Below, piece by piece: positions 23,856 through 32,210 of a stretch of 64,000 bases of DNA. Both the position numbers and the translations under genes were made by a program. The DNA comes from Peptococcaceae bacterium UBA4068 (GTDB lineage: Bacteria > Bacillota > Dehalobacteriia > UBA4068). The DNA lies in contig DFZA01000007.1 of NCBI GenBank assembly GCA_002382665.1, forward strand, positions 162,348-226,347, read 5' to 3'. The notes beneath the pieces were generated by a model that saw only the letters and a list, made by a program, of their open reading frames with translations, did no database searches and had not been told where the DNA came from. Each line of letters starts with the position of its first letter. Within the stretch, counting starts at the first letter, position 1.

Positions 23856-24983
23856 TCATACGATTTTTTGACAATTCAGCGGAAGCGTTACGATAAAGGC
23901 CGTGCTTTCATCGCTACTCTCTGCGGTTATAGCGCCTCCGTGAAGCTCGACTATCTCCTTGGCAATGGCAAGTCCAAGACCTGCTCCTCCGGTTGAACTG
24001 GTACGGGAGGAATCCAAACGGAAGAATTGTTCAAAGATACGTCCTAACTTTTCTGCAGGAATTGTCTTACCGTGGTTTTTAACGCATACAATTACATGGT
24101 TATCCCTCTGTTGTAAAGAAATAGAAATATCCGTTCTGCTGTAGCTATAATTTACGGCGTTACAGATAAGGTTATTAAACACTCGCTCCAGCTTGTCCGG
24201 ATCACAAACTATTACGACCTGCGGCACTAGCCGTATATCCCATGTCAGTTCTTTTTCCGCTAAAACAGGATTGAACTCAGAGGTTATCTGTTCGAGCATC
24301 CTACTCAGATTTACGCATTCCGGCTCAAGAGTCAAATGAGACAGGTTAAACCTTGTTATATCAAAAAATTCATTAATCAGAAATTCAAGACGTTCCGCCT
24401 TATCCAGAGCAATGCCAGTATACTTCGCCCGTAATTCCTGCGAAATTTGCGGTTCGTCACTAAGCAAGGATAAATAACCGATGATACTGGTCAGCGGCGT
24501 TTTCAAGTCGTGAGCCAGATAAACGACCAGGTCATTTTTCCGCTGTTCGGCCTCCTTGGCAGCTATAGCGTTGCGCAACGCTTGCTCACGCACAGTATTC
24601 AACTCGTCTTGTACGTCTTTCATTGCATTGGGCAACACTATCATTTCGTCACTAGGATTGGCCAACTGTTCGGAAGCTGCTATAATTTCGTCCAGATAAC
24701 GTAAGGGCTTTTGAAAAAAACGATAGGTAATTATCAACCAGCCCAGCAGCAGCACACCTGCTCCAAAAGCAAGTATATTGTTCTGAATCCAAGTCAGAAA
24801 GATATAAAGCGGACTGTACGGCTGCCATGTAAGCATGCTGCAAAACCACCATGCCAAGAAAACAAGCACGACAAACGCAGCTGCAAATCCGAGAAATGTC
24901 AAAATATACTGCCAAAAAAGCTGACGGGATATTCTGCTCCGGCGCACATTGTTTTGTTCAAGACGGGCCTTTCGATTACTCAA
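23856..24983 (-). CDS. VanS-like sensor histidine kinase
   Basis: A sensor kinase of about 375 residues if started at the TTG at 24981-24983, which overlaps the regulator's stop; a GTG at 24945-24947 is an alternative. Longer in-frame readings run into the regulator gene and are not credible. Two membrane segments (LTFLGFAAAFVVLVFLAWWF and NNILAFGAGVLLLGWLIITY) frame a very short extracellular loop, then come a HAMP-like linker, the H box LAHDLKTPLTSIIGY with the phospho-accepting histidine, the N box (FNNLICNAVNYS), and G boxes (GRIFEQFFRLDSSR, GGAGLGLAIAKEI). It resembles VanS of glycopeptide systems, but no van resistance genes are nearby. Confidence 0.88.
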   Translation of the reverse strand: MSNRKARLEQNNVRRSRISRQLFWQYILTFLGFAAAFVVLVFLAWWFCSMLTWQPYSPLYIFLTWIQNNILAFGAGVLLLGWLIITYRFFQKPLRYLDEIIAASEQLANPSDEMIVLPNAMKDVQDELNTVREQALRNAIAAKEAEQRKNDLVVYLAHDLKTPLTSIIGYLSLLSDEPQISQELRAKYTGIALDKAERLEFLINEFFDITRFNLSHLTLEPECVNLSRMLEQITSEFNPVLAEKELTWDIRLVPQVVIVCDPDKLERVFNNLICNAVNYSYSRTDISISLQQRDNHVIVCVKNHGKTIPAEKLGRIFEQFFRLDSSRTSSTGGAGLGLAIAKEIVELHGGAITAESSDESTAFIVTLPLNCQKIV

Positions 24984-25671
24984 TAGTATAGCCAACCCCC
25001 CAAACAGTTTTGACAAACTTCGGTTTTCGGCTCGGTTCGTGCATTTTTTCCCGTAGCCGTGCGATATGAGCCATGACAGTGTTATTATTATCAAGATACT
25101 TTTCGCCCCATACGGCCTCGAACAATTCCTCCGATGAGACAACCTTGCAGCGGTGTTCGCAAAGATACCAGAGAATATTGAATTCAATTGGCGTAAGTAG
25201 CAGTTCTTTCCCGTACAACGTACATTTATGGCTGTCCTGACAAATATAAAGGCCGGCAAAATCATATTCATGGCTTTCCGTCGGAGCAGCGTTTGAAGTA
25301 TTGTACCTCGTATAGCGCCGCAGCTGTGTTTTCACACGAGCTACCAATTCCAGCGGGTTAAACGGTTTCGTAATGTAGTCATCCGCACCCAATGTTAGGC
25401 CCGTGATTTTGTCTATGTCCTCTACTTTTGCAGTAAGCATGATGATGGGGAATAAGTGATTTTCGCGTATTTTCTGGCAGAGAGTCAAACCGCTCATATC
25501 TGGTAGCATTACGTCCAGTATAGCAAGACTCAAAGATTCCCGTTCAACACATGCCAGCGCATTCGCGGCATCATAAAACTTGTATACCATATAGTTCTCA
25601 TTTTGCAGATATACCTCAACTAGGTCGGCAATCTCCCGTTCATCATCAACGATCAGAATTTTATCGTTCAT
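24976..25671 (-). CDS. VanR/OmpR-family response regulator
   Basis: A 231-residue regulator: receiver domain (residues 1-120) with acidic pocket ILIVDDEREI, phospho-acceptor in LAILDVMLPDMSG, the switch threonine in IIMLTAK and the lysine in DYITKPFNP; winged-helix DNA-binding domain (about 130-231) with LLTPIEFNILWYLCEH and HIARLREKMHEPSRKPKFVKTVWGVGYTIE. Its stop overlaps the kinase start region, so the two are co-expressed. Target genes cannot be deduced; the HAD lipoprotein just downstream is a positional candidate only. Confidence 0.92.
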   Translation of the reverse strand: MNDKILIVDDEREIADLVEVYLQNENYMVYKFYDAANALACVERESLSLAILDVMLPDMSGLTLCQKIRENHLFPIIMLTAKVEDIDKITGLTLGADDYITKPFNPLELVARVKTQLRRYTRYNTSNAAPTESHEYDFAGLYICQDSHKCTLYGKELLLTPIEFNILWYLCEHRCKVVSSEELFEAVWGEKYLDNNNTVMAHIARLREKMHEPSRKPKFVKTVWGVGYTIE

Positions 25672-25757
25672 ACTCTATTGCTCCCCTATAACAAATTCAT
25701 ATGGTTAATCATGCCCCGCCGTAATACTCTGCACACATAGCTTCATCTTACTTTTAA

Positions 25758-28127
25758 TTAGACATCAAGCTCAACAATTGTCGCGCCGACACCACCGTCA
25801 TTATATTCGCTGTCTTTGTAACTCTTGACCAGTCTGTGGCTTTGCAGATATTCGCGGATACCTTTTCTTAATGCGCCGGTGCCCCGGCCGTGAATAATCT
25901 TCACCTGTCTAGCGCCAGCAATAAAGGAATCGTCAATATATTTATCAAGGACATTAATTGCCTCCAGTACTTCCATACCATGAAGATCAATCTCACTTTT
26001 TACCGCCAAAGCCTTTTCCATCTGTATCTTGCCGTACCGTCCGCGGCCAAAGTTTTTGGACTTTTCGCCTTTATCCTCTTCAATCAACCTTATATCACTA
26101 AACGGATATTTGAGTTTTAAGGCGCCGACCTGCAATTGCACTTGTCCATCGCTATCGGGTTGTTTCAGAACAACAGCTTCATTATTCAAACGCGGTAAAA
26201 ACACCTTCTCGCCGACCAGTACCTGACGCGGCGCGGCGCCGGCGATTGGCAGTTCGGGCTGTTCCTGTTCCGCTTTTTTCTTGAGCTTTTTAAGTTCAAT
26301 CTGCGCTTGTTGATACGATTTTTGCGCAGATGTCACATCGACTGACGCCTGTTTACGTATCTGCTGATATAAATCACTGCATTGATCCATAGTCGCCGCC
26401 ACCAACTGCTGCGCTTGACGGTTAGCCTCAATCAAAGCCTCCGCTCGCTCCCGCTCGTTGAGCTGTTCCTGTTCACGCAAATGCTGGTCCTTAGTGGCAC
26501 ATTCGGCCAAGGCGGTATCCAACTGCCTTTTTTGTTCGGTTAAATCACGGCGCATATCTTCCAAGTTGGCCAGCATCGCTGTAATCTGCACATCTTCTTG
26601 GGAAAGAAAAGAAGCGGCCGTATCGACAATACTGTCTTTTAATCCCAAGCGGCGGCTGATCTCAAAGGCATTGCTTTTTCCGGGCACACCGGTCAGTAGC
26701 CGGTATGTCGGCGATAGTGTTGCCAGATCGAATTCCACACTGGCATTGATCGTGGCCGGATTATTGCAGGCGTATGCCTTCAATTCACTATAGTGGGTAG
26801 TAGCTATCACCTTGGAATGACACTTTTGCAAATATTCAAGTATGGCCATCGCCAACGCCGCGCCTTCGGTTGGATCAGTACCCGCGCCAAGTTCATCAAG
26901 TAGCACTAAGCTTTTTTCGTCGGCATGCGCCAATATCTTGACTATATTGGCCATATGAGAAGAAAAGGTGCTTAAATTCTGCTCAATACTCTGTTCATCG
27001 CCGATATCGGCAAACACCTTACTAAAACAGGAGATTTCGCAGCCGTCTTTTGCCGGAATATGCAGTCCGGCTAACCCCATCAGCGTCAATAACCCTACTG
27101 TTTTTAGCGTCACTGTTTTACCACCGGTATTAGGCCCGGTAATTATCATTGTAAATATTTTTTTATCAATGGAAACATCGATAGGTACCACTTTTTCGGC
27201 TATGATTAGAGGATGCCGAGCCTGCACCAACCTGATGACGCCACTGTCGCTGATTTTCGGTGCTATACCCTCCAGAAAATAACTGAATCTGCCCTTGGCA
27301 AAAATAAAGTCAAGCCGCGCCAGCACGGCAATGTTTAATTGCAATTCGGCACTGAAGCCATTTACTACCATTGATAACGCGCGTATAATCGCGGCAATTT
27401 CCTCTTCCTCTTCTCTAGCGGCCTGCTGCAGTTGATTGTTTTGCTCCATGACCGCCAGCGGTTCGATAAATAGTGTCGCTCCCGAAGAGCTCATGTCATG
27501 GACAATACCGGCCACTTGTCCGCGAAATTCCTGCTTTACAGGTACAACATAACGGTTGTCGCGGATGGTCACAATAGGCTCTTGTAACAACTTGGCTGTC
27601 TGTGGGTTTTTAATCAGGCTGTCCAGCCGTTCTTTGATTCTTTCCGCAGCTTGTCTTTTGCGCCGCCTGATTGAAGCTAATTTATCACTGGCATTATCGT
27701 TGATACTGCCGTCATCGGCAATAGCCTTTTCTACTGCGCTTTCAATTGTTTTAAGAAGTACTAATTCCCTTCCCAGGCCGCAAATAATCGGATATTTGCC
27801 TCTTAATTCGCTTAAAACCTGTTTGCTCTGTCGGGCGGCTCGTGCTGTCGCTGCTATATTGATCAATTCTTCTGTAGTCAATACGCCGCCAATCTGCAGA
27901 TGCGCCAGAGAGGGTCTGATATCCCATAATCCGCCAAGTGAAAATAACGGATAAAGCGTCAGAACTGCTGCTGCTTCATCCGTTTCGGCTAAACGTTCTG
28001 TTGCTTCCGCCGCAATGCCGGCCGGCAAGAGATTTTCCGCCATTTCACGCGAGACGGCAAAAGAAGTGTAGGCGGCCAGCTTGGCTAATATTTTATCGTA
28101 CTCTAATCGTAATAAGTTTTTATCCAT
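25758..28127 (-). CDS. mutS2: Endonuclease MutS2
   Basis: A 789-residue MutS2. The start MDKNLLRLEYDKILAKL (ATG at 28125-28127 after AGGGG) matches the family's usual beginning; an earlier in-frame ATG at 28163 adds 12 atypical residues. Core ATPase: Walker A ITGPNTGGKTVTLKT, then LFADIGDEQSIEQNLSTFSSHM and LLDELGAGTDPTEGAA. A coiled coil with many Q/E/R (about 515-630) precedes the C-terminal Smr domain (EIDLHGMEVLEAINVLDKY, IIHGRGTGALRKGI). MutS2 acts at stalled ribosomes or recombination intermediates and not in mismatch repair. Confidence 0.96.
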   Translation of the reverse strand: MDKNLLRLEYDKILAKLAAYTSFAVSREMAENLLPAGIAAEATERLAETDEAAAVLTLYPLFSLGGLWDIRPSLAHLQIGGVLTTEELINIAATARAARQSKQVLSELRGKYPIICGLGRELVLLKTIESAVEKAIADDGSINDNASDKLASIRRRKRQAAERIKERLDSLIKNPQTAKLLQEPIVTIRDNRYVVPVKQEFRGQVAGIVHDMSSSGATLFIEPLAVMEQNNQLQQAAREEEEEIAAIIRALSMVVNGFSAELQLNIAVLARLDFIFAKGRFSYFLEGIAPKISDSGVIRLVQARHPLIIAEKVVPIDVSIDKKIFTMIITGPNTGGKTVTLKTVGLLTLMGLAGLHIPAKDGCEISCFSKVFADIGDEQSIEQNLSTFSSHMANIVKILAHADEKSLVLLDELGAGTDPTEGAALAMAILEYLQKCHSKVIATTHYSELKAYACNNPATINASVEFDLATLSPTYRLLTGVPGKSNAFEISRRLGLKDSIVDTAASFLSQEDVQITAMLANLEDMRRDLTEQKRQLDTALAECATKDQHLREQEQLNERERAEALIEANRQAQQLVAATMDQCSDLYQQIRKQASVDVTSAQKSYQQAQIELKKLKKKAEQEQPELPIAGAAPRQVLVGEKVFLPRLNNEAVVLKQPDSDGQVQLQVGALKLKYPFSDIRLIEEDKGEKSKNFGRGRYGKIQMEKALAVKSEIDLHGMEVLEAINVLDKYIDDSFIAGARQVKIIHGRGTGALRKGIREYLQSHRLVKSYKDSEYNDGGVGATIVELDV

Positions 28128-28174
28128 ATTTATCCCCTGAACGACATTGACAAACTGTCCCAATTATTTATACT

Positions 28175-28302
28175 ATCAGGCTGTTGAGAAACAAGCCAGA
28201 CTAGGCAGCAGGGATGGCCATCTAGAGAGCGTACTAAAATGTACGTGACCGACGTTGACCATCCCGGCAACAACGTATGGCGCAGTTTATGGGCGGCCTG
28301 AT
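28175..28302. repeat. Nested palindromic repeat element (REP/MITE-like)
   Basis: A GC-richer 128-bp element between mutS2 and the U32 gene. Nested complementary arms are ATCAGGC (28175-28181)/GCCTGAT (28296-28302), GGGATGG (28211-28217)/CCATCCC (28259-28265) and a central CGTAC-TAAAAT-GTACG. No other copy lies in the window. Its nested structure and its base composition, unlike the AT-rich gaps around it, suggest a dispersed non-coding element. Confidence 0.6.
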
Positions 28303-28308
28303 GGCAAT

Positions 28309-30786
28309 CTATACGCCTCTATACAACTGTCCTTTAGTATAATCTTTGACTATCTGCTGCAACTTATTCCAGGCCTCATCCTGTCCCCAGCCGTCATCAG
28401 AAACAGCCAGACGGTACAACTCAGTAATTCGTAGCGCCATCTCCCTCTGATATAAACGCAGGTCGAGGCGAATGACATCGACACCGGCTTTGGATAGCGC
28501 CGGAATATCCTCCAGCAAACATAACTGTCGTGAATTGAAGATATGCATGCGGCAGTTTTGATCAAATCGGCAAGGGAAGACATACCCTTTTTCGTCCCGT
28601 AACGCTACCTTGGCACCAACCTTACCCTTGCAAGGAGCGTTGCAAGGAGTATCCTGATCACGCCCGCCACAAGCAGCGCCGAGCAGGCAATATTCATTTA
28701 CCATTAATTCCAAAGCGCCCTGAGCGATTACTTCCTTTTGGGCTTTGCAGCCAATATTTGTTATCTGCGCAAGCGTCAGTTCCGGCGATAACGTCAGCCT
28801 TTCCAGCTTCTGCTGTTGATAAAATTCCGCCGTCAAGCTGTTAAATATATTGAGGCCGCTGCCGCCATAAAGTGTGCCACGCCAATCCGCTGCTTTCACC
28901 AGCTCAAATTGACCGCAATTCTCAATCAGCAATGACTTTACACCACTTTGCTGCCAGGATTTGATGTTGGTAATCATCTGCTGCGCCGCTTGTTCGGCAA
29001 TGATCCGCGGTAAAGCTATAGTAACGTTGTCGTTCAATTCATTTACAAGCTGATCAATATTTAGCATAGGCTGAGGTTTCAGTGGTTCAGCTGCCAAATA
29101 AATATCTTTTATACCTACTTTGCTGCAATCGCGCGCCAAATCAGCATCATCAACCAAAACGGCAATTTGCGGTAATGTTTGCTGCTTCCTGACTGTTTTT
29201 GACTGCTGCGCCACCTGCGAAGATACCGCCAAATTAAATAACCTTTGCTCTACAGGCGGATGGGCGTAAGGCCGATGATGTTGCTGCGTCAACTGCTCTA
29301 CCAGCTCACGGCGGCATTTGTTCAGCACCGACGAAGGAAGCATTATTCCATCTTCGAGCTCTCCGTCTATCGAGCCTAGACAAAAGCCGCTGCCACCCAG
29401 CCGCGCTAACTGGCCTTGCACCGCATACCAGTCACTTTCGCTGGTTTTAGCTTTTTCCACTATATAATCACTGTTAACTTGCGCCTTATAGCCGTCACTA
29501 TCGATTGCTGAAACTTCCAAAGGAAGGCCAGCGTGCGCTTTGACGATAAAATCGATTTTTTTCTCTGGTAACTGAGCATAGATGGCTTCCGCCTCATCAT
29601 TCAGCGGCTTATCGAAGGTCTTAAAAACGCGGTCACTAACGCGCCCGCCGTTGATCGTTATCGACACAGTCTCACCTATCGCTGCAACCTCAACCTGTTT
29701 GCCGCTTACTGTCATCTGTTCGATAGTTTGACCGATACGCCCTCCGCTGCTGACCCAAATTTCAATACCGTCGCCAACTGTTAAAGGCTGCTCTGTTTTA
29801 AATATGATTTTGCCGTTTTCGATAGCACTTATTCGCCCCACAAAAAGGCCGCGGTTATTGGGCCGCTTGTCGCTGATCAATGCAGCGCCGGGATTGCCAA
29901 ACCAATAGCCGCTGCATACATCGCGGTTAAATATCTGCAATAATTTGCGGTAATCTTCATCATCGTGATAAATAATCCGCTGTTGGTCAAGAAGTTGTAG
30001 ATATTTGCTGTAAATACTGCTAGTCACTGCCACATACTGCGGTTTCTTCATCCGGCCTTCGATCTTCCAAGCCGCAACCCCCAGAGCATGCAACTGTTCT
30101 ATATAATGAAAGGCGAACAAATCGCGCGGTGAAAGCAAATAATTACCCTTGTTGTCCAATTCAATCTCGTTTTCAAATTCGTCAACCAAAGTATACGCCA
30201 TTCGGCAGGGCTGAGCACAACGACCACGGTTGCCGCTGCGGCCGCCGATCATGCTGCTGAACAAACACTGGCCGGAATAGCAAATGCAAAGCGCACCGTG
30301 AACAAAGATTTCCAGCGCTAAAGAGGTTTTATCTTTGATGGCAGCTATCTGATCCAATGCCAGCTCGCGGGCTAATATGGCTCGTTCCAATCCTTGCTCC
30401 GCCAAAAAATTAGCTCCGTAGCTGTTATGGATAGTCATTTGCGTGCTGGCATGCAGCGGCAACGCCGGTAAAAGTCTGCGCACCATCATCATCAGTCCCG
30501 CATCTTGAATTATCAGCGCATCTATACCCTGTGAATAAGCATAATGAACCCACTTTAATGCCTGTTCCATCTCTTCATCCGCAATCAATGTGTTTACGGT
30601 CATATAGACTCTGCAGCCATTAAAATGAGCTATTTTAACTGCTTGGGCAAGCTCCTGTTCGTCAAAATTATCGGCAAACGCCCGCGCGCCAAACTGCTTG
30701 CCGCCAAGGTAGACAGCGTCAGCGCCGCCTACTATCGCCGCCTTCAGCGCTTCCATACTGCCGGCCGGCGCTAATAATTCCGTCAT
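28309..30786 (-). CDS. U32 family peptidase (with DUF3656-type C-terminal region)
   Basis: An 825-residue U32 protein. The N-terminal domain holds ELLAPAGSMEALKAAIVGGADAVYLG, the U32 signature EIFVHGALCICYSGQCLFSSMIGGRSGNRGRCAQPCR (residues about 165-200; its four cysteines can bind an iron-sulfur cluster) and KIEGRMKKPQYVA. A DUF3656-like insert follows, and a second U32-like half near the C-terminus carries LLGAACGGRD...CNAPCKGKVGAKV, with more paired cysteines. Members are annotated as collagenase-like peptidases, but bacterial relatives such as RlhA and TrhP hydroxylate RNA, so an RNA-modifying role is as likely (established for relatives, inferred here). Confidence 0.9.
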   Translation of the reverse strand: MTELLAPAGSMEALKAAIVGGADAVYLGGKQFGARAFADNFDEQELAQAVKIAHFNGCRVYMTVNTLIADEEMEQALKWVHYAYSQGIDALIIQDAGLMMMVRRLLPALPLHASTQMTIHNSYGANFLAEQGLERAILARELALDQIAAIKDKTSLALEIFVHGALCICYSGQCLFSSMIGGRSGNRGRCAQPCRMAYTLVDEFENEIELDNKGNYLLSPRDLFAFHYIEQLHALGVAAWKIEGRMKKPQYVAVTSSIYSKYLQLLDQQRIIYHDDEDYRKLLQIFNRDVCSGYWFGNPGAALISDKRPNNRGLFVGRISAIENGKIIFKTEQPLTVGDGIEIWVSSGGRIGQTIEQMTVSGKQVEVAAIGETVSITINGGRVSDRVFKTFDKPLNDEAEAIYAQLPEKKIDFIVKAHAGLPLEVSAIDSDGYKAQVNSDYIVEKAKTSESDWYAVQGQLARLGGSGFCLGSIDGELEDGIMLPSSVLNKCRRELVEQLTQQHHRPYAHPPVEQRLFNLAVSSQVAQQSKTVRKQQTLPQIAVLVDDADLARDCSKVGIKDIYLAAEPLKPQPMLNIDQLVNELNDNVTIALPRIIAEQAAQQMITNIKSWQQSGVKSLLIENCGQFELVKAADWRGTLYGGSGLNIFNSLTAEFYQQQKLERLTLSPELTLAQITNIGCKAQKEVIAQGALELMVNEYCLLGAACGGRDQDTPCNAPCKGKVGAKVALRDEKGYVFPCRFDQNCRMHIFNSRQLCLLEDIPALSKAGVDVIRLDLRLYQREMALRITELYRLAVSDDGWGQDEAWNKLQQIVKDYTKGQLYRGV

Positions 30787-30840
30787 AATATTTCTCCTGT
30801 CCAGCTTATTTACCGTTCTATATTAACATCTTGCTTATAA

Positions 30841-31797
30841 TTAATCGCGACGATGTCTGATCAGTCCCGATCCGGCAACTACCTCAACGCCACGTTTTTC
30901 AACCTGATCAAGCAGCAAATTCAGACCAAGGCTATCACTGGCCATATGTCCGGCAATCACCAGATTCAAATTCATATCTTTGGCGACATCTACCATGCCG
31001 TCGGTTGCATGCATACAAAGCACCGTGCTGATGCCAGCATCGGAAAGTTTTTCCATAAATTCTTTGGGGCCGCTGGTACCGCCAGTGAAATCGACAAACA
31101 CTTTTCCCACTGTCCTATCTTTTGTCCCCGAGACAATCCGCGGCGGATTATGATTGATTGCCGAAAACCGGTATTCAGGTACTTCTTTGAGCAATTTAAT
31201 CAGGTCGCCGATTGTATCAGGCGCTTCATTTCTCATTAAGTTGGTCATGTATTGGGTGACAAGATTATCCGCAGGCGTATGGATGCAGATCATGGGAATT
31301 CCCAGCAGACGCGCCGAATCAACACTGCGGAAATGATTAACGACGCCAATACTCTTATCAACCTCTTTGATCCGCTGGTCAAGCAAACCCTCAGCAACAT
31401 TGGCTAATACTCCGGCTGCGGCCAGGGCGCCGCTTTGCAGTTTCATTACCTCCGGTAAAGCAGCCAAAGCGCCGCCTTCGGGATGATGCGACCAGATCAG
31501 ATCTATATTGACGCCGCGGCTATTGAGCATTGCTACCACCGCAATTTCACCGCTTTCCATATCTACGCCACAGATCAGTTTTTTGATTTCCCGATCTTGA
31601 TCGCCAAACAAAATACGGCTGTCGGCATAAGGATTGGTCAAACTCTCGACATCAAAAAATTCCTTCTCATCATCATCCAATTTATCATATGTTTTATTTA
31701 ATTTTGCAAGCTCTTTACGGACAGCTTCCTCTCCGCGCGGATCAGCTGCAATACCACTGGCTATTGCGAGATCATATATTTCTCTAATCTTCATCAC
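30841..31797 (-). CDS. NIF3-like (NGG1p-interacting factor 3 family) protein
   Basis: A 318-residue protein resembling the NIF3/YbgI dinuclear metal family. Histidines in LIWSHHPEGGALA and NLVIAGHMASDSLGLNLL are in the positions of metal ligands, and ISTVLCMHATDGMVD lies in between. Starts GTG-ATG: either codon at 31797 or the ATG at 31792-31794 could initiate, 7-10 nt after AAGGAG. The biochemical function of the family is unsettled (GTP cyclohydrolase-like fold). It is separated from zapA by a hairpin (31828-31847), so may be its own unit with the U32 gene 54 nt downstream. Confidence 0.75.
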   Translation of the reverse strand: MMKIREIYDLAIASGIAADPRGEEAVRKELAKLNKTYDKLDDDEKEFFDVESLTNPYADSRILFGDQDREIKKLICGVDMESGEIAVVAMLNSRGVNIDLIWSHHPEGGALAALPEVMKLQSGALAAAGVLANVAEGLLDQRIKEVDKSIGVVNHFRSVDSARLLGIPMICIHTPADNLVTQYMTNLMRNEAPDTIGDLIKLLKEVPEYRFSAINHNPPRIVSGTKDRTVGKVFVDFTGGTSGPKEFMEKLSDAGISTVLCMHATDGMVDVAKDMNLNLVIAGHMASDSLGLNLLLDQVEKRGVEVVAGSGLIRHRRD

Positions 31798-31827
31798 AAG
31801 ATATCTCCTTTTTAGTAAACTCTTATA

Positions 31828-31847
31828 AGCCCCCTCAAAAGGGGGCT
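31828..31847 (-). terminator. Hairpin between zapA and the NIF3-like gene
   Basis: AGCCCCCT/AGGGGGCT with a 4-nt loop. The sequence after it on the minus strand (TATAAGAG) is not T-rich, so it may be a weak terminator or a processing site. Confidence 0.5.
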
Positions 31848-31884
31848 AAGCATAGCCGTTATAAGAAGAAATAACTTAGGGATT

Positions 31885-32145
31885 CTATTTTATTTCTCCT
31901 CCGATATCTGCTTCAGAAAGCAGCTCCAAATATTCGTCCTGGATACTGAGCAATTCTTCCGCCAATTGCAGCGCAGCCAACACTGCTGCGCGCTGTGGCG
32001 AATAATGCGGCGCTTCCGAGCGTATATGTGCGATCTTATCCGCTACTAAAGTGGCTATTTGTTGCAATCTTTCATCGCTGATGTCGCCGCAGAGCGTATA
32101 GGGCGCGCCATCGATAATCGTTTGCAGCACTATTTCCTCCCGCAT
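31885..32145 (-). CDS. zapA: Cell division protein ZapA
   Basis: An 86-residue ZapA-like protein that would promote FtsZ bundling at the division site. The N-terminal beta-hairpin head (REEIVLQTIIDGAPYTLCGDISDERLQQIATLVADKI) and the C-terminal coiled-coil helix (AAVLAALQLAEELLSIQDEYLELL) are present. The ATG at 32143-32145 follows AAAGGAGG and is chosen over an upstream in-frame ATG at 32184 that has no site. It lies 65 nt after pheT, an arrangement widespread in Firmicutes. Confidence 0.9.
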   Translation of the reverse strand: MREEIVLQTIIDGAPYTLCGDISDERLQQIATLVADKIAHIRSEAPHYSPQRAAVLAALQLAEELLSIQDEYLELLSEADIGGEIK

Positions 32146-32210
32146 TTTTTTACCTCCTTTAACAAAATCAAACAAATCCATCATAATCTATATACTATGC
32201 ATTATCATAT

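Noticed and set aside
23856..25271. Histidine kinase extended to 25271
   Set aside because: The first about 96 residues overlap the response regulator gene and do not look like a sensor domain.
28175..28302. Terminator of the U32 upstream region or of mutS2
   Set aside because: The nested arms are too far apart and no T tract follows; a repeat element is more likely.
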